DNA of 64,000 bases from Nocardiopsis sp. FR4. GTDB taxonomy: Bacteria > Actinomycetota > Actinomycetes > Streptosporangiales > Streptosporangiaceae. This document shows, piece after piece, positions 16,742 through 25,962 of the stretch. Location of the stretch: assembly GCF_009830945.1 (NCBI RefSeq), contig NZ_VWVV01000005.1, positions 248,001-312,000 of the forward strand, given 5' to 3'. Position 1 is the stretch's first letter. Each line of letters starts with the position of its first letter. The position numbers and the translations under genes are program-made. Under the pieces are notes generated by a model. The model was given only the letters and a program-made list of their open reading frames with translations. It was not told where the DNA came from and did not search any database.

Positions 16742-17643
16742 GCAGCCAGTCCACCACCTCCGACGCGGCACCCGGGACCGGGGCCGACGGCGCCCCCGGG
16801 CCGCAGGAGGCCCAGGCCCCCGCCCCGGCCCCGGCGGGCCGCCCCCGGCGCGGCACCGCCTCAGGAGCGGTCCGGGCGGGCGCCAAGCTCCTGCACGTGC
16901 TGCTGCTGCCCGCGCTGCTCATCGGCGTCTACGCCTACGCCAGCGCCAACTCCGACAGCTACTACACGCCCACCCCGGACCTGATCGCCGCGGCCTTCGC
17001 CGAACTGTGGTTCTCCGAGCGCTTCTTCGCCGACGTGTTGCCCAGCCTGGCCCGCCTGGCCACCGGCTTCGCCCTGGCCGCCCTGCTGGGCGTGGGGCTG
17101 GGCGTACTGCTGGGGCTCTCCGCCCGGGTGCGCGCCCTGGCCGAACCGGTCCTGGAGTTCCTGCGCGCCATCCCGCCGCCGGTGCTGGTGCCGCTGATGA
17201 TCCTGCTCGCGGGCGTCAACGACTCCATGAAGGTGCTCGTCATCGTCTCCGGCTGCGTGTGGCCCATCCTGCTCAACACCGTCGAGGGCGTGCGCGCGGT
17301 CGACCCCGTCCTGGCCGACACCGCCCGCTGCTACGGGATCCACGGCACCACGCGCCTGCGCGTGCTCGTGCTGCGCTTGGCCAGCCCCCAGATCATGGCG
17401 GGCCTGCGCCAGGCGCTGGCCCTGGCCATCATCCTCATGGTCATCAGCGAGATGTTCGCCAGCTCCAGCGGCCTGGGTTTCGCCATCGTGCAGTTCCAGC
17501 GCACCTTCGCCATCCCCGAGATGTGGGCGGGCATGGTGCTGCTGGGCCTGGTGGGCTTCGTCCTGTCCGCCCTGTTCGAACTCGTCGAGGGGCGCGCCCT
17601 GGGCTGGTACCGGGGCCTGCGCGCCGCCAACCGGGGTGAGTGA
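16738..17643 (+). CDS. ABC transporter permease 2, NitT/TauT family
   Basis: 301 residues: a 40-residue Pro/Ala-rich cytoplasmic N-terminus, then about six membrane spans and the EAA-type loop ADTARCYGIHGTTRLRVLVL. The ATG at 16738 overlaps the stop of permease 1. Two different permeases suggest a heterodimeric channel. Confidence 0.9.
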   Translation: MSSQSTTSDAAPGTGADGAPGPQEAQAPAPAPAGRPRRGTASGAVRAGAKLLHVLLLPALLIGVYAYASANSDSYYTPTPDLIAAAFAELWFSERFFADVLPSLARLATGFALAALLGVGLGVLLGLSARVRALAEPVLEFLRAIPPPVLVPLMILLAGVNDSMKVLVIVSGCVWPILLNTVEGVRAVDPVLADTARCYGIHGTTRLRVLVLRLASPQIMAGLRQALALAIILMVISEMFASSSGLGFAIVQFQRTFAIPEMWAGMVLLGLVGFVLSALFELVEGRALGWYRGLRAANRGE

Positions 17644-17684
17644 GGATGAGCGCCCCGACGAACCACCAAGGAGAACGTCCCACC

Positions 17685-18482
17685 ATGCTCAAGGTCACCG
17701 GCCTGCAGAAGATCTACAACGGGGGAGCCAACGCGGTCGAGGCCGTGCGCGACCTGACCTTCGAGCTCGGCGAGGGTGAACTCGTCTGCCTCGTGGGTCC
17801 CTCCGGTTGCGGTAAGACCACCTTGCTCAAGTGCATCGCCGGGCTCATGCCGCCCACCAGCGGCACCGTCGAACTGGCCGGGCAGGCCGTCACCGCCCCG
17901 CCGCCGGACATGGCCGTGGTCTTCCAGGAGTACGGGCGCAGCCTGTTCGCCTGGATGAGCGTGCGCGACAACGTCGAACTGCCGCTCAAGGAGAAGAAGG
18001 TGCCCAAGGGGCGGCGCGCCGAGCTGGTCGCCGAGTCCCTGGAGGCGGTCGGGCTGACGAGGTTCGCCGACTCCTACCCCTGGCAGCTCTCCGGCGGCAT
18101 GCAGCAGCGGGTGGCCATCGCCCGCGCCGTGGCCTACGAGCCCCAGGTCCTGCTCATGGACGAGCCCTTCGCCGCCGTGGACGCCCAGACCCGCGCCGAC
18201 CTGGAGGACCTCATCCGCCAGCTCTGGAAGCGCCTGGGGGTGACCGTCCTGTTCGTCACCCACGACATTGACGAGGCCGTCTACCTGGGGGAGCGGGTGC
18301 TGGTGCTGTCCTCCTCGCCGACCGTGGTGCAGGACGACATCACCGTGGACCTGCCCGTCGAGCGCGACCAGCTCACCACCCGACGCGACGAGCGCTTCAC
18401 CGAACTGCGCGCCCGCGTCTACGCCCAGATCCAGCAAGCCAAGAACGGCACCGGCGCCGCCGCCCCGGCCGCCGCCCACTGA
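17685..18482 (+). CDS. ABC transporter ATP-binding protein, NitT/TauT family
   Basis: 265 residues with Walker A GPSGCGKTT, signature LSGGMQQR, Walker B LLMDEP and the H-loop in VTHDIDEAV. Start chosen at 17685, where AAGGAGA lies ten bases upstream; earlier in-frame starts lack a site. It energises the importer of this operon and is close to the SsuB/TauB group. Confidence 0.92.
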   Translation: MLKVTGLQKIYNGGANAVEAVRDLTFELGEGELVCLVGPSGCGKTTLLKCIAGLMPPTSGTVELAGQAVTAPPPDMAVVFQEYGRSLFAWMSVRDNVELPLKEKKVPKGRRAELVAESLEAVGLTRFADSYPWQLSGGMQQRVAIARAVAYEPQVLLMDEPFAAVDAQTRADLEDLIRQLWKRLGVTVLFVTHDIDEAVYLGERVLVLSSSPTVVQDDITVDLPVERDQLTTRRDERFTELRARVYAQIQQAKNGTGAAAPAAAH

Positions 18483-18515
18483 CCCCGGCCGCCGCCCACT
18501 GACCCCGGCCGCCGA
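18470..18515 (+). repeat. Short tandem duplication at the end of the ATPase gene
   Basis: A 20-bp unit containing the last codons and stop is repeated in tandem just after the stop (about 2.3 copies). It looks like simple slippage in GC-rich DNA and does not change the encoded protein. Confidence 0.6.
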
Positions 18516-18565
18516 CCCGCCCACCGGCCCGGCGCGCCGCCCGAACCCGTCGAAGGAGACACAAC

Positions 18566-20026
18566 GTGACCCTGATCGCTGCCGAGGACTTCGCCTCCGC
18601 CATCTTCACCGGGACGTGGACACCGGCCAAGGGGGGAGACGCCCCCGTGGTCTCACCCTCCACCGGTACCGTCCTGGGCCGCACCGGCATCGCCGACGCC
18701 GAGGACGTGCGCGAGGCCGCGGCCCGCGCGGCCCGAGCCCAGCGCGGGTGGGCGGCGGCCTCCTTCGAGGAGCGCGCCGCCGTGCTGCGCCGCGCGGGCG
18801 ACCTGCTGGAGGCCAACGCCGAGGAGATCACGGGCTGGCTGCGCCGCGAGGGCGGGGCGGCGGCCGGGATGGCGGGCTTCCAAGTGCACGTGGCGGCCGG
18901 GGAGTGCTTCGAGGCCGCGGCCCTGGCCTCCCAGCCGCACGGGGAGATCCTGCGCACCGGCAAGCCCCGGCTGAGCTTCTCCCGCCAGGTGCCCGTGGGC
19001 GTGGTGGGGGTCATCGCCCCCTTCAACGTGCCCCTGATCCTGGGCATCCGCTCGGTGGCCCCGGCGCTGGCCGTGGGCAACGCCGTCATCCTCAAGCCGG
19101 ATCCGCGCACGGCGGTCTGCGGTGGCGCGGTCCTGGCCGAGGTGTTCCGCCGGGCGGGCGTTCCCGAGGGCGTGTTCCAGGTGCTGCCGGGCGGGGTGGC
19201 CGCCGGGGAGGCGCTGGTGGCCGACCCGCACGTGCGGGTGATCTCCTTCACCGGCTCCACCGAGGCCGGGCGCAGGGTGGGCGAGGCGGCCGGGCGCCAC
19301 CTCAAGCGCGCCCACCTGGAACTGGGCGGCAACTCCCCGCTGGTGGTCCTGGACGACGTGGACGTGGCGGCCGCCTCCTCCGTCGGCGCGTGGGGGTCCT
19401 TCCTGCACCAGGGGCAGATCTGCATGACCACCGGCCGCCACCTGGTGCACGAGGCGGTCGCCGACGAGTACGTGGAGCGCCTGGCGGAGCGGGCCGACGC
19501 GCTGACCGTGGGCAGCACCGAGGTGGACGGCGCCGCGCTGGGCCCGGTGATCGACACCGGCCAGCGCGACAAGATCCACGCGCTGGTCACCGGCAGCGTG
19601 GAGTCGGGCGCCCGGCTGCGCGCGGGCGGCACCTACGAGGGGCTGTTCTACCGGCCCACCGTCCTGGACCGGGTGAATCCCCAGACCCCCGCCTACGCCC
19701 AGGAGGTGTTCGGCCCGGTCGCCCCGGTGGTGCGCTTCTCCTCCCTGGACGAGCTGGTGGAGCTGGCCAACTCCACCGAGTACGGGCTGTCCCTGGGGGT
19801 GCTCACCAGCAACCCGATGCGGGGCATGGAGATCGCCGACCGGGTGCCCAGCGGCATCGTGCACATCAACGACCAGACGGTGGACGACGAGGCGGTGGCC
19901 CCCTTCGGCGGGGTGGGGGACTCCGGTACCGGTTCGCGCTTCGGCGGGACCCGCGCCAACCTGGAGGCCTTCACCGAGACCCAGTGGGTGACCATGCAGG
20001 CCGACCCGGCCCGCTACCCCTTCTAA
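18566..20026 (+). CDS. Aldehyde dehydrogenase, benzaldehyde/vanillin dehydrogenase-like
   Basis: 486 residues of the ALDH superfamily: Glu base in LELGGNSPLVV, catalytic Cys in GQICMTTG, FTGST for NAD binding and a C-terminal EVFGPVAPVV segment. The pattern with HINDQTVDDEAVAPFGG is typical of benzaldehyde- or salicylaldehyde-type dehydrogenases. The GTG at 18566 follows AAGGAGA. It lies 83 bp after the ABC operon and may belong to it, hinting that the imported substrate is aromatic. That is inference. Confidence 0.88.
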   Translation: MTLIAAEDFASAIFTGTWTPAKGGDAPVVSPSTGTVLGRTGIADAEDVREAAARAARAQRGWAAASFEERAAVLRRAGDLLEANAEEITGWLRREGGAAAGMAGFQVHVAAGECFEAAALASQPHGEILRTGKPRLSFSRQVPVGVVGVIAPFNVPLILGIRSVAPALAVGNAVILKPDPRTAVCGGAVLAEVFRRAGVPEGVFQVLPGGVAAGEALVADPHVRVISFTGSTEAGRRVGEAAGRHLKRAHLELGGNSPLVVLDDVDVAAASSVGAWGSFLHQGQICMTTGRHLVHEAVADEYVERLAERADALTVGSTEVDGAALGPVIDTGQRDKIHALVTGSVESGARLRAGGTYEGLFYRPTVLDRVNPQTPAYAQEVFGPVAPVVRFSSLDELVELANSTEYGLSLGVLTSNPMRGMEIADRVPSGIVHINDQTVDDEAVAPFGGVGDSGTGSRFGGTRANLEAFTETQWVTMQADPARYPF

Positions 20027-20033
20027 CGCCTGC

Positions 20034-20068
20034 GCGGGCGGACCCCCGCGCACGCGGGGTCCGCCCGG
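20034..20068. terminator. GC-rich hairpin between convergent genes
   Basis: The arms GGGCGGACCCCCGCG and CGCGGGGTCCGCCC form a strong stem with one bulged C, followed by GGGGGGTTT. It probably ends transcription from both sides. Confidence 0.6.
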
Positions 20069-20074
20069 GGGGTT

Positions 20075-20883
20075 TCAGGCGGAGAGTCCGCCGTCGCTGG
20101 TCAGAAGCTGCCCGTTGACCCACCGCCCCGCGGGGAGCACAGGAACTCCACCAGGTCGGCGGTGTCCTCCGGTGTGGCCAGACGGCCCAGCGGCGTGTGC
20201 CGCAGGCACTCCTCCCGGACCCGAGGCGACATCCACCCGGTGTCGACGGGGCCGGGGTCGACGACGTTGGCGGTCACGCCCAGGGCGGAGAGCTCGCGCG
20301 CGGCCGCGATCACGATGCGGTCCAGGGCGCCCTTGCTGGCCCCGTAGGGCAGGTTGCCCACGGTGTGGTCACTGGTCAGGGCCAGGATCCGGCCGGTGCC
20401 GTGCTCGCCGGTGAAGCGCAGCCCGAACTCGCGCACCAGCTGCCAGGTGGCGCGGGCGTTGACGGCGAGGTGGCGGTCGAAGCTGTCCGCGGTGGTCTCC
20501 AGCAGTCCGGAGGCCACCGACTCGCAGTGGCACATGACCAGCGCGCTCACCCCTCCCAGGCGTTCCTGGACGGTGTCCATGAGGCGGGCGGGGGAGTCGG
20601 GGTCGGCCAGGTCGGCCTCCACGGCCACGGCGGCGGCGCCGCTGCCGGTCAGCGCGGCGGGTACGGCCTCGGTGGCGCCGGGCTCGGCGCCCCAGTCCAT
20701 GCGCTCGTCGTAGGGGCTCCAGTGGCTGAAGGCGATGTCCCAGCCCGAGGCGGCCAGGCGGCGGGCGATGGCGGCGCCCAGGCCGCGGGTGCGGCCCACC
20801 CCGGTGACGAGGGCGAGCGGTCGGGCGGTGGCGGGTCGGGGAGCATGGGCCCCATCGTCGCGCGCTCCCGTGCGGGCCGCCAC
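20075..20883 (-). pseudogene. SDR-family oxidoreductase with a frameshift near its C-terminus
   Basis: The protein shows the SDR motif VTGVGRTRGLGAAIARR, an ALTSD segment at the catalytic Ser position and YGASKGALD (YxxxK). The open frame stops early at 20101 after GGGSTGSF. Restoring one C (plus strand) in the CC run at 20123-20124 gives RGGWVNGQLLTSDGGLSA and a stop at 20075, the normal SDR ending. So this is a one-base loss, sequencing error or real. The start is uncertain: GTG at 20883 is in frame but has no clear ribosome site. It is a 3-oxoacyl-reductase-like enzyme of unknown substrate. Confidence 0.72.
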
Positions 20884-20997
20884 CGGTTTTCGGGGCCGCC
20901 GATCCCGTACGTTGGAGACCCCGGGGTTCTGCGTCCGCCGCCCGGCGGGCGCGCGCCCCGGCCCCATGTCCCGGCTACCGCGAGGAGACACCACCCC

Positions 20998-21441
20998 ATG
21001 CGACGTCCCTTCCTCCTGGCCCTGGCGGCCGCGCTCACGGTGGGCCTGGCCGCCTGCTCCGACGACGGGTCCGGCGAGGCCCCGGCGGCCGAGGAGACCG
21101 CCGCCGAGCAGGAGGGCACACAGGCCCCCGGCACCGGTGAGGACACCGCGGACGGCGGTGAGGTCGTGGAGACGATCACCGTCACGGCCGAGGAGATGTC
21201 CTTCAGCGGCATCCCCGAGACCCTTCCGGCGGGCACGGTCCGGATCGACTTCGAGAACGCGGGCCGGGCCCCGCACGACCTGGTCGTCGAGGAACTCGGC
21301 GACGAGCAGGTCATCCCCGTCATCGACGGCGGGGCGAGCGAGAGCGCCACCGTCACCCTGGAGCCGGGCACGTACACGTTCTACTGCTCGGTCGGCAACC
21401 ACCGGAGCATGGGCATGGAGGCCACGGTCACCGTCGACTGA
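20998..21441 (+). CDS. Cupredoxin (plastocyanin-like) lipoprotein
   Basis: 147 residues. The N-terminus is a lipoprotein signal with lipobox LAACSD. An acidic Glu/Ala/Thr linker follows, then a blue-copper domain with ligands His in GRAPHDLVV, then Cys, His and Met in YCSVGNHRSMGM. It sits on the outer face of the membrane and should carry type I copper for electron transfer or copper handling. It stands alone between an SDR and a LysR gene. Confidence 0.85.
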   Translation: MRRPFLLALAAALTVGLAACSDDGSGEAPAAEETAAEQEGTQAPGTGEDTADGGEVVETITVTAEEMSFSGIPETLPAGTVRIDFENAGRAPHDLVVEELGDEQVIPVIDGGASESATVTLEPGTYTFYCSVGNHRSMGMEATVTVD

Positions 21442-21486
21442 CCCGTGGGAGCACGCGACCGGCGTCAGCCGGGGCCGCGCGCCCGC

Positions 21487-22440
21487 TCATCCGGTCAGGT
21501 CGGGGATGACGCGGGGTCCCACCCGGCGCACGTGGTCGCGGAACAGGGCCACCGCCGGGGGCTCGTAGCCGCCGCCCGACCCCTGGCGGGACCAGACCAC
21601 CCCGATGGGGCGCCGGGCGTCGGCGCCATGGACCGTCAGTTCCGCCGTCCCGCTCAGCGGCCCCTTGGGCCGGGCCGGGAGCACCGACACCCCCAGCCCC
21701 GCGGCGACCAGGCCGCGGGCGGTCGCGATGTCGTCGGCCTCGAAGGCCACCCGGGGGGTGAACCCCTCCCGTTCGCTGAGCCGGTCGGTGAGGTGGCGCA
21801 CCCCCCGGCCCGGTTTGAGCAGGATGAACTCCTCCGCCGAGGCGCGCGCCACCGCGATCCGCCCCGAGGCGGCCTCCCGGGTCAGCGGGTGCCCCTCGGG
21901 CACCACCAGCCGCAGCATCTGTGTGTGCAGCGTCGCCGAGGCCAGTTCCGGGCCCGAGGGCAGCGGTGAGGTCAGGGCCAGGTCCGCCCCGCCCTCCGCG
22001 ACCCGGCGCAGCGACTGCGCCCACGGCTCCTGGGTGAGGGAGAAGCGCACGCGGGGGTGCTCGGCGCGAAAGCCCCGCAGCAGGGCCGGGACCACCTCCA
22101 CGCCCAGGGTGGGCAGGAAGGTCAGCGCCACCCGGCCCTCCTCGGCGCCGGTCAGCTCCGCCAGGCCCTGGCGCAGGTCCTGGAGCGCGCGCTCCACGTG
22201 CGGCAGCAGCAGCCGCCCCGCCCGGGTCAGGCGCACCCCGCGCCCGGTGCGCTCCACCAGGGCCATGCCCAGCTCCCCCTGGAGGCGGGCCAGCGCGCGG
22301 CTCAGGGTGGGCTGGGGCGTTCCCAGCGCCTCGGCCGCCTGGGTGACGTGTTCGGTGCGGGCGACCGCCGCCACCATCGCCAGGTGGGGGGCCAGCACCC
22401 GGGCCAGGGCCTCGGCGTCGTCGTCCACGGGTCCATTCAT
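21487..22440 (-). CDS. LysR-family transcriptional regulator
   Basis: 317 residues. N-terminal winged HTH (EHVTQAAEALGTPQPTLSRA, about residues 29-48) and a substrate-binding effector domain. It is divergent from the MFS gene; the 69-bp space holds two similar CATGCRTT...TATG sequences (22438 onward and about 22469), possible LysR contact sites. It probably activates the MFS transporter, an arrangement known for YnfM-type exporters. ATG at 22440 is preferred to an upstream in-frame ATG. Confidence 0.88.
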   Translation of the reverse strand: MNGPVDDDAEALARVLAPHLAMVAAVARTEHVTQAAEALGTPQPTLSRALARLQGELGMALVERTGRGVRLTRAGRLLLPHVERALQDLRQGLAELTGAEEGRVALTFLPTLGVEVVPALLRGFRAEHPRVRFSLTQEPWAQSLRRVAEGGADLALTSPLPSGPELASATLHTQMLRLVVPEGHPLTREAASGRIAVARASAEEFILLKPGRGVRHLTDRLSEREGFTPRVAFEADDIATARGLVAAGLGVSVLPARPKGPLSGTAELTVHGADARRPIGVVWSRQGSGGGYEPPAVALFRDHVRRVGPRVIPDLTG

Positions 22441-22509
22441 GCGTTCCAGTATGGGACAAGGTGAAACCATGCATTGGACGTATGAAAAAGGTGTTTCTAG
22501 CGTGGAACC

Positions 22510-23751
22510 ATGACCGCGACCAGTGCCCCGCCCCACGACACCCGGCCGCGTGCGGGGACCGGCGCCTACCGGCGCACGGTCGTCGCGTTGGTGGCCGCCG
22601 CCGTGGCCACCTTCGCCCAGCTGTGGTCGGTCCAGCCGATCCTGCCCGCCATCGCCGACGGCTTCTCCGCCCCGGCCTCCCAGGCCGCCCTCGCGGCCTC
22701 GCTGGCCACCGGAGGGCTGGCCGGGTTCACCCTGGTATGGAGCGGGGCGGCCGACCGGTTCGGGCGCGCCCGCGTCATCGCGGTCTCGCTGCTGGCGGCC
22801 ACCGTGCTGGGCTGCGCGATCCCCCTGGCCGGGGAGCTGTGGCTGCTGCTGCTCCTGCGCGCCCTGCAGGGCGCCGCCCTGGGCGGGGTCCCGGCGGCGG
22901 CGGTGGCCTACCTGGCCGAGGAGGTCCACCCCGCCGACGCGCCGCGCGCCACGGGCCTGTACATCGCGGGCAACCCGCTGGGCGGCATGGGCGGGCGCCT
23001 GCTGGCCGGGTTCGCCGCCGAGCTGGGCGGGTGGCAGTGGGGGGTGGCGGCCAACACCCTGGTGGGCCTGGCCGCGCTGGCGGTGTTCGTCCTCGTGCTG
23101 CCCCGCGGCCGCCGGGAGGGCGCCTCCGCGCGGAGCGGGGGCACCCGGGCCGCGCCGGGCATGGCCGCGCGCCTGCGCTCGGCCCTGACCACCCGGGGCC
23201 TGCTCCCGCTCTACGCCCAGGCGCTGCTGCTCATGGGCGCCTTCATGACCGTCTACAACCTCCTGGGCTTCCGGCTGACGGCCGAGCCGTTCGGGCTCTC
23301 CCAGGCCGCCGCCTCCCTGCTCTTCGTGGCCTACACCGCGGGGATGCTCGGCTCGGCGGTGGCCGGGAACGCCACCGCCCGCTGGGGCGCATACGCCGTG
23401 CTCGCCCTCTCCACCGCGCTGATGGCCCTGGGGCTGGGCGGGCTGTTCAGCACGGCGCTGCCGGGCCTGCTGGCGGCCCTGCTGGTGATGACCTTCGCCT
23501 TCTTCGCGGCCCACGCCACCGCCTCGGCCTGGGTGGGGCGGCGCGCGGTGGCCGGGCGGGCCCAGGCCATGGCCGTCTACACGCTGGCCTACTACCTGGG
23601 CGCCAGCCTCTTCAGCTGGCTGGGCGGCCTGGTCTACGACGCGGTGGGCTGGGGCGGCGCGGTGGTCTTCGCGCTGGGGCTGTGCGCGTGCGCGGCGCTG
23701 GGGGGGCTGCGCCTGCGCCGCCTGCCGGAGGCGGGCACCCCCTCCCATTGA
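22510..23751 (+). CDS. MFS transporter, YnfM-like drug exporter family
   Basis: 413 residues with about 12 hydrophobic segments and the MFS loop 2-3 motif (SGAADRFGRARVIAVS). An Arg-rich loop splits the two six-helix halves near residue 210. LysR plus divergent MFS is a typical exporter unit. The gene ends two bases before the Zur/Fur-like box of the next gene, but nothing ties it to that regulon. Confidence 0.85.
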   Translation: MTATSAPPHDTRPRAGTGAYRRTVVALVAAAVATFAQLWSVQPILPAIADGFSAPASQAALAASLATGGLAGFTLVWSGAADRFGRARVIAVSLLAATVLGCAIPLAGELWLLLLLRALQGAALGGVPAAAVAYLAEEVHPADAPRATGLYIAGNPLGGMGGRLLAGFAAELGGWQWGVAANTLVGLAALAVFVLVLPRGRREGASARSGGTRAAPGMAARLRSALTTRGLLPLYAQALLLMGAFMTVYNLLGFRLTAEPFGLSQAAASLLFVAYTAGMLGSAVAGNATARWGAYAVLALSTALMALGLGGLFSTALPGLLAALLVMTFAFFAAHATASAWVGRRAVAGRAQAMAVYTLAYYLGASLFSWLGGLVYDAVGWGGAVVFALGLCACAALGGLRLRRLPEAGTPSH

Positions 23752-23752
23752 T

Positions 23753-23771
23753 TACGATAATCATTATCGTA
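23753..23771. promoter_or_regulatory. Perfect Fur-family (Zur-like) box upstream of the isomerase-like gene
   Basis: TACGATAATCATTATCGTA is a perfect 9-1-9 palindrome containing GATAATCATTATC, the core shared by Fur-family operators. It ends 20 bp before the isomerase-like start. With the classic Zur box at 25890 nearby, zinc control is the likeliest reading; iron is the alternative. Confidence 0.8.
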
Positions 23772-23791
23772 TTCTCGGAGGAGGAAACCCC

Positions 23792-24562
23792 ATGATCGTC
23801 CCCGGCCTGGCCTCGGTCACCTTCCGGCACCTGAAGGGCGACGAGATCGTCGACCTGGCCGCCCAGGCGCGCCTGGGCGCGCTGGAGTGGGGCGCCGACG
23901 TCCACGTGCGCCCGGGCGAGCACGCCGAGGCCCGGCGCCTGCGCCGGCGCTGCGCCGACGCCGGGCTGTACGTGCCCACCTACGGCTCCTACTACAAGGC
24001 CGGCCACACCGACCCGGCCGAGCTCGACCCCGTCCTGACCACCGCCGCCGAGCTGGGCGCCGCGCGCGTGCGGGTCTGGGCCGGAACCCTGGGCTCGGAC
24101 CGGGCCGCACCCCGGGACCGACGCCGTGTGGCCGAGGACCTGCGCCGCTGCGCGGTGCGGGCCGCCGCCCACGGGCTGGCCGTCACGGTCGAGTACCACG
24201 TGGAGTCGCTCACCGACACCTCGGACTCGGCCACCCGGCTGTTCTCCGAGGCGGGCGGTGAGCACCCGCTGGTCCCGCACTGGCAGCCGCGCGAGGAGCC
24301 CGACACCGCCCGGTGCCTGGAGGAGGTCAAGGCCCTGCTGCCCGACCTGGGCCACGTGCACGTCTTCTCCTGGGGCGCGGACGGGTTCACCGAGCGGCTG
24401 CCCCTGGCCGAGCGCGCCGACCTGTGGCGGCCCGTCCTGGAGCTGCTGGCCGGTGACGGCCGACGGCGCGAGGCCGTCCTGGAGTTCGTCCCCGAGGACT
24501 CCCCGGAGGCCTTCCTGCGCGACGCCGCCTTCCTGCGGGAGGTGATCGCCGAGGTCGCCTGA
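23792..24562 (+). CDS. Sugar-phosphate isomerase/epimerase-like TIM barrel (AP-endonuclease-2 fold)
   Basis: 256 residues of the xylose-isomerase-like TIM-barrel family. Candidate metal ligands are the Glu and His residues in LEWGADVHV, VEYHVES, GHVHVFSWG and LEFVPEDS. There is no signal peptide. A GGAGGAGG site precedes the ATG, and the Fur-family box sits just upstream, so it belongs to the metal-starvation regulon. Its role beside the RiPP operon is unknown: it may tailor the peptide, supply a precursor, or act independently. Confidence 0.8.
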   Translation: MIVPGLASVTFRHLKGDEIVDLAAQARLGALEWGADVHVRPGEHAEARRLRRRCADAGLYVPTYGSYYKAGHTDPAELDPVLTTAAELGAARVRVWAGTLGSDRAAPRDRRRVAEDLRRCAVRAAAHGLAVTVEYHVESLTDTSDSATRLFSEAGGEHPLVPHWQPREEPDTARCLEEVKALLPDLGHVHVFSWGADGFTERLPLAERADLWRPVLELLAGDGRRREAVLEFVPEDSPEAFLRDAAFLREVIAEVA

Positions 24563-24592
24563 GCGGCCCGTCCGGGGTGGCCGCCGGCGGGC

Positions 24593-25858
24593 TCAGGTCC
24601 GGCCCACGGCGGCCTCCTGCGCGGTGTCCGCGCCGCGCAGGGCCTGTCCGCGCAGCGGCGAGGCCCAGGCGGCCGCCACGCCCACCGCCAGCACCGCCAG
24701 TCCCGCGGCCAGGCCGCCGCGCGGTCCCCACGCCGTCGCCGCCACCGCGCCGGCCAGGGCCGCGCCCACGGGCTGGCCCACTCCCCAGGAGAGCATCCGC
24801 GCGGTGGTGCTCACCCGCGACTGCAGGTGGTCGGGGCTGATCCGCTGCCGGTAGGTGATCGCGTTGATCACCACCACCGAGTAGGCGGCGCCCCACAGCG
24901 ACGCGCACACCGCCGCCGCCAGCCAGTGGGTGCTCAGCACCACCGCCAGGCCGCACAGGAGCGAGACGGGCAGCCCGCCCAGGGCCAGGCGCGGTGCGCC
25001 CAGCGCCCCGGCCAGCTTGGGGGTGAGCGCCGAGGCGGCCAGCGCCCCCACGCCCCAGCAGCTGAACAGCACCGCCAGGCGGGCGTCGCCGCTGGGCGCC
25101 ACGCCCAGGGTGCGGTCGGCCCAGGGCACGAGCATCGCCAGCCACGCCCCGCTGGCCGCCGAGTGGCTGGCGCCGACCAGGGTCAGCGTGCGCACGGTGG
25201 GCTCGCGCCACAGGAACCCCAGCCCCTCGCGGACCTGGCCCACCAGGGCGCCCATCCCGTCGCGGGCGCCCGTCTGCGGGCGGGGGTGCGACAGGGGCAC
25301 GGTGATCGCGCGCAGCAGGGCGGCCGAGGCCAGGGCGGTCAGCGCGTTGAGCGCGATCAGCGGGGCGGGTGCCCAGACGGCCACCGCCAGGCCCGCCAGC
25401 GCGGGTACCACCAGTTCCACGGCGGTGGTGGTGCCGTACACGCGCGCGTAGGACTCGGTCAGGCGGGCCCGGCCCACCAGGGTGGGCAGGGCGCCGAAGT
25501 TGGCGGCGTCGAAGAACACGTACAGGGTCTGCACCGCGAAGGAGGCGGCCAGTACGTGGGCGGGGGTGAGCGCCCCCATGGCCCAGGCGGCCGGGACCGA
25601 GACCAGGGCCAGGGCGGTGAGCAGGTCGCAGGCCACCATCAGGCGGCGCCGGTCGACGCGGTCGGCCAGGGCGCCCGCGGCCAGGCCGAAGAGCAGGTAG
25701 GGCAGGGCGCCCGTGGCGGCCGCGGCGGAGGTCCAGGCCGCGGACGCGGTCATCTGGTACACGAGCACCGGCACGGCCACGGTCGCGACGAGGGTCCCCG
25801 CCGTGGACACGGCGCGGGAGAGCAGGTAGGGGCGAAAGCCCGGGGGAGCGGGAGTCAT
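24593..25858 (-). CDS. MFS exporter divergent from the RiPP operon (EntS-like)
   Basis: 421 residues with about 12 membrane spans and the MFS motif GALADRVDRRRLMVACD. It resembles the enterobactin-exporter/macrolide-efflux branch of MFS. It is divergent from the precursor-peptide gene and shares the Zur box at 25890-25908, so both directions can be repressed by zinc. The natural role is export of the mature modified peptide; this rests on location and regulation, not on sequence specificity. Confidence 0.87.
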   Translation of the reverse strand: MTPAPPGFRPYLLSRAVSTAGTLVATVAVPVLVYQMTASAAWTSAAAATGALPYLLFGLAAGALADRVDRRRLMVACDLLTALALVSVPAAWAMGALTPAHVLAASFAVQTLYVFFDAANFGALPTLVGRARLTESYARVYGTTTAVELVVPALAGLAVAVWAPAPLIALNALTALASAALLRAITVPLSHPRPQTGARDGMGALVGQVREGLGFLWREPTVRTLTLVGASHSAASGAWLAMLVPWADRTLGVAPSGDARLAVLFSCWGVGALAASALTPKLAGALGAPRLALGGLPVSLLCGLAVVLSTHWLAAAVCASLWGAAYSVVVINAITYRQRISPDHLQSRVSTTARMLSWGVGQPVGAALAGAVAATAWGPRGGLAAGLAVLAVGVAAAWASPLRGQALRGADTAQEAAVGRT

Positions 25859-25889
25859 GTGAACTGTGTCACCCTGTTCTGGTGTGGAA

Positions 25890-25908
25890 AATGAAAACGG
25901 TTTTCATT
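25890..25908. promoter_or_regulatory. Perfect Zur box in the divergent MFS/precursor promoter
   Basis: AATGAAAACGGTTTTCATT is a perfect 9-1-9 palindrome. Its core TGAAAACGGTTTTCA matches the actinobacterial Zur consensus (TGAAAATGATTTTCA in Streptomyces, similar in mycobacteria). It lies 31 bp from the MFS start and 54 bp from the precursor start, so it can control both. Confidence 0.9.
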
Positions 25909-25962
25909 ATGGTAGTACCGTCCGGCTGACACCGGCACACCCCACACCGAAAGGGAGTACAC

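Noticed and set aside
18470-18515. Tandem 20-bp duplication as a regulatory or mobile-element signal
   Set aside because: Only about two copies directly after a stop codon; replication slippage explains it.
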